From NCBI GenBank assembly GCA_903881535.1, contig CAIRTT010000469.1, positions 1-8,955 of the forward strand: a stretch of 8,955 bases of DNA. The letters are read 5' to 3'. Each line of letters begins with the position of its first letter. The stretch's first letter is position 1. Below the pieces are notes generated by a model. That model saw only the letters and a program-made list of their open reading frames with translations. It was not told the origin of the DNA and did not search any database. This document shows, one piece after another, positions 6,858 to 8,955 of the stretch. Origin of the DNA: an uncultured Armatimonadota bacterium (GTDB lineage: Bacteria; Armatimonadota; Armatimonadia; Armatimonadales; Armatimonadaceae). Made by a program: the position numbers and the translations under genes.

Positions 6858-8090
6858 ATGTCAGTCGAAATCATCGTACCCAACATGGGTGAATCTGTTG
6901 TAGAAGCCACCGTTGCACAGTGGATCAAGAAGGTTGGAGATGCGGTCAAGGCTGGGGATGATCTGGTTGAACTTGAAACCGATAAGGTGAATCAGGTGCT
7001 GCAAGCAGAAGCAGATGGTGTACTCGCATCGGTTGCATTCAATGAGGGTGATACGGTTACCGTTGGTGCCATCCTTGGTACTATTTCTGGTTCTGGAGCC
7101 ACAGCCACTCCTGCTTCACCAGCTGAGTCAGCAGTCACTGAAGGTACTGCTAAGGAATCATCCGCACAAATGTCTAAGGGTGGCGTGACACCCGTTGCTG
7201 AAGCGATGGCTAATGCCAATGCAGTTGACTTAAGTAAGGTTGCTGCAACCGGGCCTGCTGGCAAGGTTGGCAAGACAGATGTGGCATCGGCAATCTCTGG
7301 TGGAGTTGAAAACACCACTTGGTCTCCAAAGAAGCCCGCCGCACCGGCAAAGCCTGCAACACCTGCCCCTGTGACATCGCCTGCTTCTTCGAAACCAGAA
7401 GAGCGAGTGCGTATGTCACGTCGCCGTCAGACGATTGCAGCTAACCTTAAGACTGCACAAAACACAGCTGCGATGCTGACGACGTTCAATGAGGTCGACA
7501 TGTCTGCGGTCATGAACCTCCGTAAGCGAACAAAGGATTCCTTCATCGCGACCCATGGTGTTGGCCTTGGCTTCATGTCCTTCTTCACGAAGGCAGTTGT
7601 CGGTGCACTCAAGCAATTCCCTGCCGTAAATGCCGAGCTTCAAGGTGACGAGCTGGTCTATAAAAGGTACTACGACATTGGAATCGCTGTGGGTGTTGAA
7701 GATGGCCTGGTCGTCCCGGTTATTCGGAATGCAGATAAGTTGAACTTTGCTGGTATCGAATCCACCATCAAGGGTCTTGCTGAAAAAGCCAAGAAGAATG
7801 CGCTTGGAATTGGTGACATGACCGGTGGAACATTTACGATCACCAATGGTGGCGTCTACGGTTCACTGATGTCGACTCCAATCCTGAACTATCCCCAGGT
7901 AGGTATCCTTGGGCTCCACAGTATCAAGGAGCGGCCGGTCGTCGTAGATGGCCAGATCGTAATCCGTCCGATGATGTACATCGCGCTGTCATACGACCAT
8001 CGTGTCATCGATGGCGGGACTGCGGTGAGGTTCCTAGTAAAGGTTAAAGACCTTATCGAGAACCCGGATGGCCTACTCCTCGAGCTCTAA
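6858..8090 (+). CDS. sucB: 2-oxoglutarate dehydrogenase E2 component (dihydrolipoyllysine-residue succinyltransferase)
   Basis: SucB (OdhB) takes the succinyl group from SucA on its lipoyl arm, transfers it to CoA and forms the core of the complex. It has 410 residues, close to E. coli SucB (about 405). Lipoyl domain at 1-78: GESVVEATVAQW (11-22) and ELETDKVN (38-45), with lipoylated Lys43. An Ala/Pro/Ser/Thr linker follows (79-107). The peripheral subunit-binding domain is at 110-146 (TPVAEAMANANAVDLSKV, TGPAGKVGKTDV). Here two of three positions that are Arg in the Bacillus E2p domain are Glu115 and Asn119, and the third is Lys136. A second Pro/Ala linker spans 155-180. The catalytic domain runs from about 183 to the end, with RVRMSRRRQTIA (183-194), DIGIAVGVEDGLVVPVIR (273-290), FTITNGGVYGSLMSTPILN (326-344) and DHRVIDGG (380-387), which contains catalytic His381 and Asp385. 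SYDHRVIDGG and the SucB-like TNGGVYGSL favour the succinyltransferase over a pyruvate or branched-chain E2, as does the adjacent sucA. A terminator follows. Confidence 0.96.
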   Translation: MSVEIIVPNMGESVVEATVAQWIKKVGDAVKAGDDLVELETDKVNQVLQAEADGVLASVAFNEGDTVTVGAILGTISGSGATATPASPAESAVTEGTAKESSAQMSKGGVTPVAEAMANANAVDLSKVAATGPAGKVGKTDVASAISGGVENTTWSPKKPAAPAKPATPAPVTSPASSKPEERVRMSRRRQTIAANLKTAQNTAAMLTTFNEVDMSAVMNLRKRTKDSFIATHGVGLGFMSFFTKAVVGALKQFPAVNAELQGDELVYKRYYDIGIAVGVEDGLVVPVIRNADKLNFAGIESTIKGLAEKAKKNALGIGDMTGGTFTITNGGVYGSLMSTPILNYPQVGILGLHSIKERPVVVDGQIVIRPMMYIALSYDHRVIDGGTAVRFLVKVKDLIENPDGLLLEL

Positions 8091-8099
8091 ACAACGCGA

Positions 8100-8131
8100 G
8101 TAGCCCTGCCAGTTGGCAGGGCTACTTTTTT
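8100..8131 (+). terminator. Intrinsic terminator of the sucAB unit
   Basis: A perfect 11-base-pair stem, GTAGCCCTGCC (8100-8110) with GGCAGGGCTAC (8115-8125), encloses an AGTT loop and is followed directly by six T residues (8126-8131), then CTTT. It starts 10 bases after the sucB stop. For the converging minus-strand gene the same hairpin is preceded by an A tract but followed by TCGCGTTG, so it should act mainly on the plus strand. Confidence 0.95.
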
Positions 8132-8153
8132 CTTTACGGTCCGCATCTTCCAG

Positions 8154-8955
8154 TTAGCACACACTAAGAAATGTAGCCGACATACTTGGCACGTAGAGTC
8201 GAATGTAGGCGTTGCCATCGGCTTGGATGGTTTCGTAAACCATTTCCTCAGCAATTCTGGAATAACCGGCGTACCTACTATTTTCCGTCGACAAGATGAC
8301 GCGATATTGCCCAATGATTGGAACTGGTATCCAGACGTCCTCATAAGAAAGATCTGGGCTCGTATTGGTTACTAGAACCATTCCATCACGGTGAAATGCC
8401 GCGAGCCTGCGCTCGTCGTCCAACAGTGGTGCCGTCATGAACGATTGGGTCCAGCAGCTCGATAAACGCTCAAAGTGCATCAAGTCGCTGTCAAAAGCAG
8501 CCATTTTTTGATACATCAATGACTCATCTGATGCCAAGTGCCATTTTCGATAAGCGTATTCAAAGCAGTCATTATTGTCTGGCGTGGGAAACTCAACCCA
8601 GTCAGGATGCCCATATTCATTCCCAATAAATGACATCCACGCCTCGCCCCCAAGTAGGAAGACAATCGACTTGGCTACGTTTATTACCGACATCGCCAAG
8701 TGGACATCATGACTCGCTGCACTAATATGCATCTCTGAGTACATTTTGGGACCAAGGAGTCTGAAGATGAGGGACTGTCCGCCGACAATCGCCTGGTCAT
8801 GGGACTCTATGTAGCTAACATGTTTTTCATCAAATCGACGAGAAACCAATGCATGCCATAGTTCAGATGGGTTGATTCCCTTATCCATCACAGACTTGGC
8901 AGTCAATTCGAAGAAGTCTGGTAGTCCCATTTGGAGCCGATAGTCGAATCCGACA
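8154..8955 (-). CDS. 1,4-alpha-glucan branching enzyme, eukaryote-like GH13_8 type (C-terminal part only)
   Basis: Branching enzyme cuts alpha-1,4 glucan and re-attaches the piece through an alpha-1,6 bond, making glycogen-like polymer in the cytoplasm. Only the last 266 codons are visible. The frame stays open through the window edge, and the residues before the first visible Met (GFDYRLQ, then MGLPDFFEL) continue the family match to GFDYRLAMAIPDKW. The true start is therefore outside. Visible blocks: YIESHDQAIVG (fragment residues 48-58), with the catalytic-site Asp of GH13 region IV at residue 53 (codon 8798-8796); LLGGEAWMSFIGNEYGHPDW (about 100-119); NNDCFEYAYRKWHL; and a C-terminal beta domain with MVLVTNTSPDLSYEDV. 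These match human and yeast GBE1 (ESHDQALVG, GNEFGHPEW) much better than bacterial GlgB. The nucleophile Asp and acid/base Glu lie upstream, beyond the window, so activity cannot be judged. I leave the symbol blank because glgB usually names the other subfamily. The stop is TAA at 8156-8154. It converges on sucB, with 63 bases between stops. Confidence 0.9.
   Translation of the reverse strand, partial: VGFDYRLQMGLPDFFELTAKSVMDKGINPSELWHALVSRRFDEKHVSYIESHDQAIVGGQSLIFRLLGPKMYSEMHISAASHDVHLAMSVINVAKSIVFLLGGEAWMSFIGNEYGHPDWVEFPTPDNNDCFEYAYRKWHLASDESLMYQKMAAFDSDLMHFERLSSCWTQSFMTAPLLDDERRLAAFHRDGMVLVTNTSPDLSYEDVWIPVPIIGQYRVILSTENSRYAGYSRIAEEMVYETIQADGNAYIRLYVPSMSATFLSVC

Noticed and set aside
8154..8930. 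Branching-enzyme frame read as a complete 258-residue gene starting at 8930
   Set aside because: The frame is open upstream to the window edge, and its residues there (GFDYRLQ) match the family, so 8930 is an internal Met of a truncated gene.

Overview
The window is bacterial chromosomal DNA with ordinary, densely packed genes of roughly balanced base composition. It holds five protein-coding genes, two of them cut by the window edges. It contains no mobile element, CRISPR array, tRNA or rRNA that I can see. The host respires: it has the E1 and E2 components of the 2-oxoglutarate dehydrogenase complex. It also makes a branched storage glucan. I cannot assign a phylum. The wording of AlaS (TVAGMVPFK, SQKCLRT) and SucB (GESVVEATV, ETDKVN) looks non-proteobacterial, perhaps a Chloroflexota-, Armatimonadota- or Firmicutes-like lineage. 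This is a weak inference from remembered family sequences.

Layout: on the minus strand, alaS (3895 to 1262) is followed at once by a polytopic membrane-protein gene whose ATG shares one base with the alaS stop codon and whose 3' end lies beyond position 1. A 141-base divergent intergenic region (3896-4036) separates alaS from the plus-strand pair sucA (4037-6823) and sucB (6858-8090). The pair ends in a near-perfect intrinsic terminator (8100-8131). Converging on it from the right is the 3' part of a minus-strand gene (8154 to beyond 8955) for a glycogen branching enzyme of the eukaryote-like GH13_8 type.

How the genes work together: SucA (thiamine-diphosphate E1) and SucB (lipoyl E2 core) form one bicistronic unit that, with a dihydrolipoamide dehydrogenase encoded elsewhere, converts 2-oxoglutarate to succinyl-CoA. 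AlaS charges tRNA-Ala, and the membrane protein is probably co-translated from its message. The branching enzyme is a separate unit.

I see no clear new system. The best leads are the uncharacterised membrane protein coupled to alaS, an apparently leaderless alaS promoter, an E3-binding domain in SucB that has lost two of the three arginines expected to hold E3, and the eukaryote-like branching enzyme.
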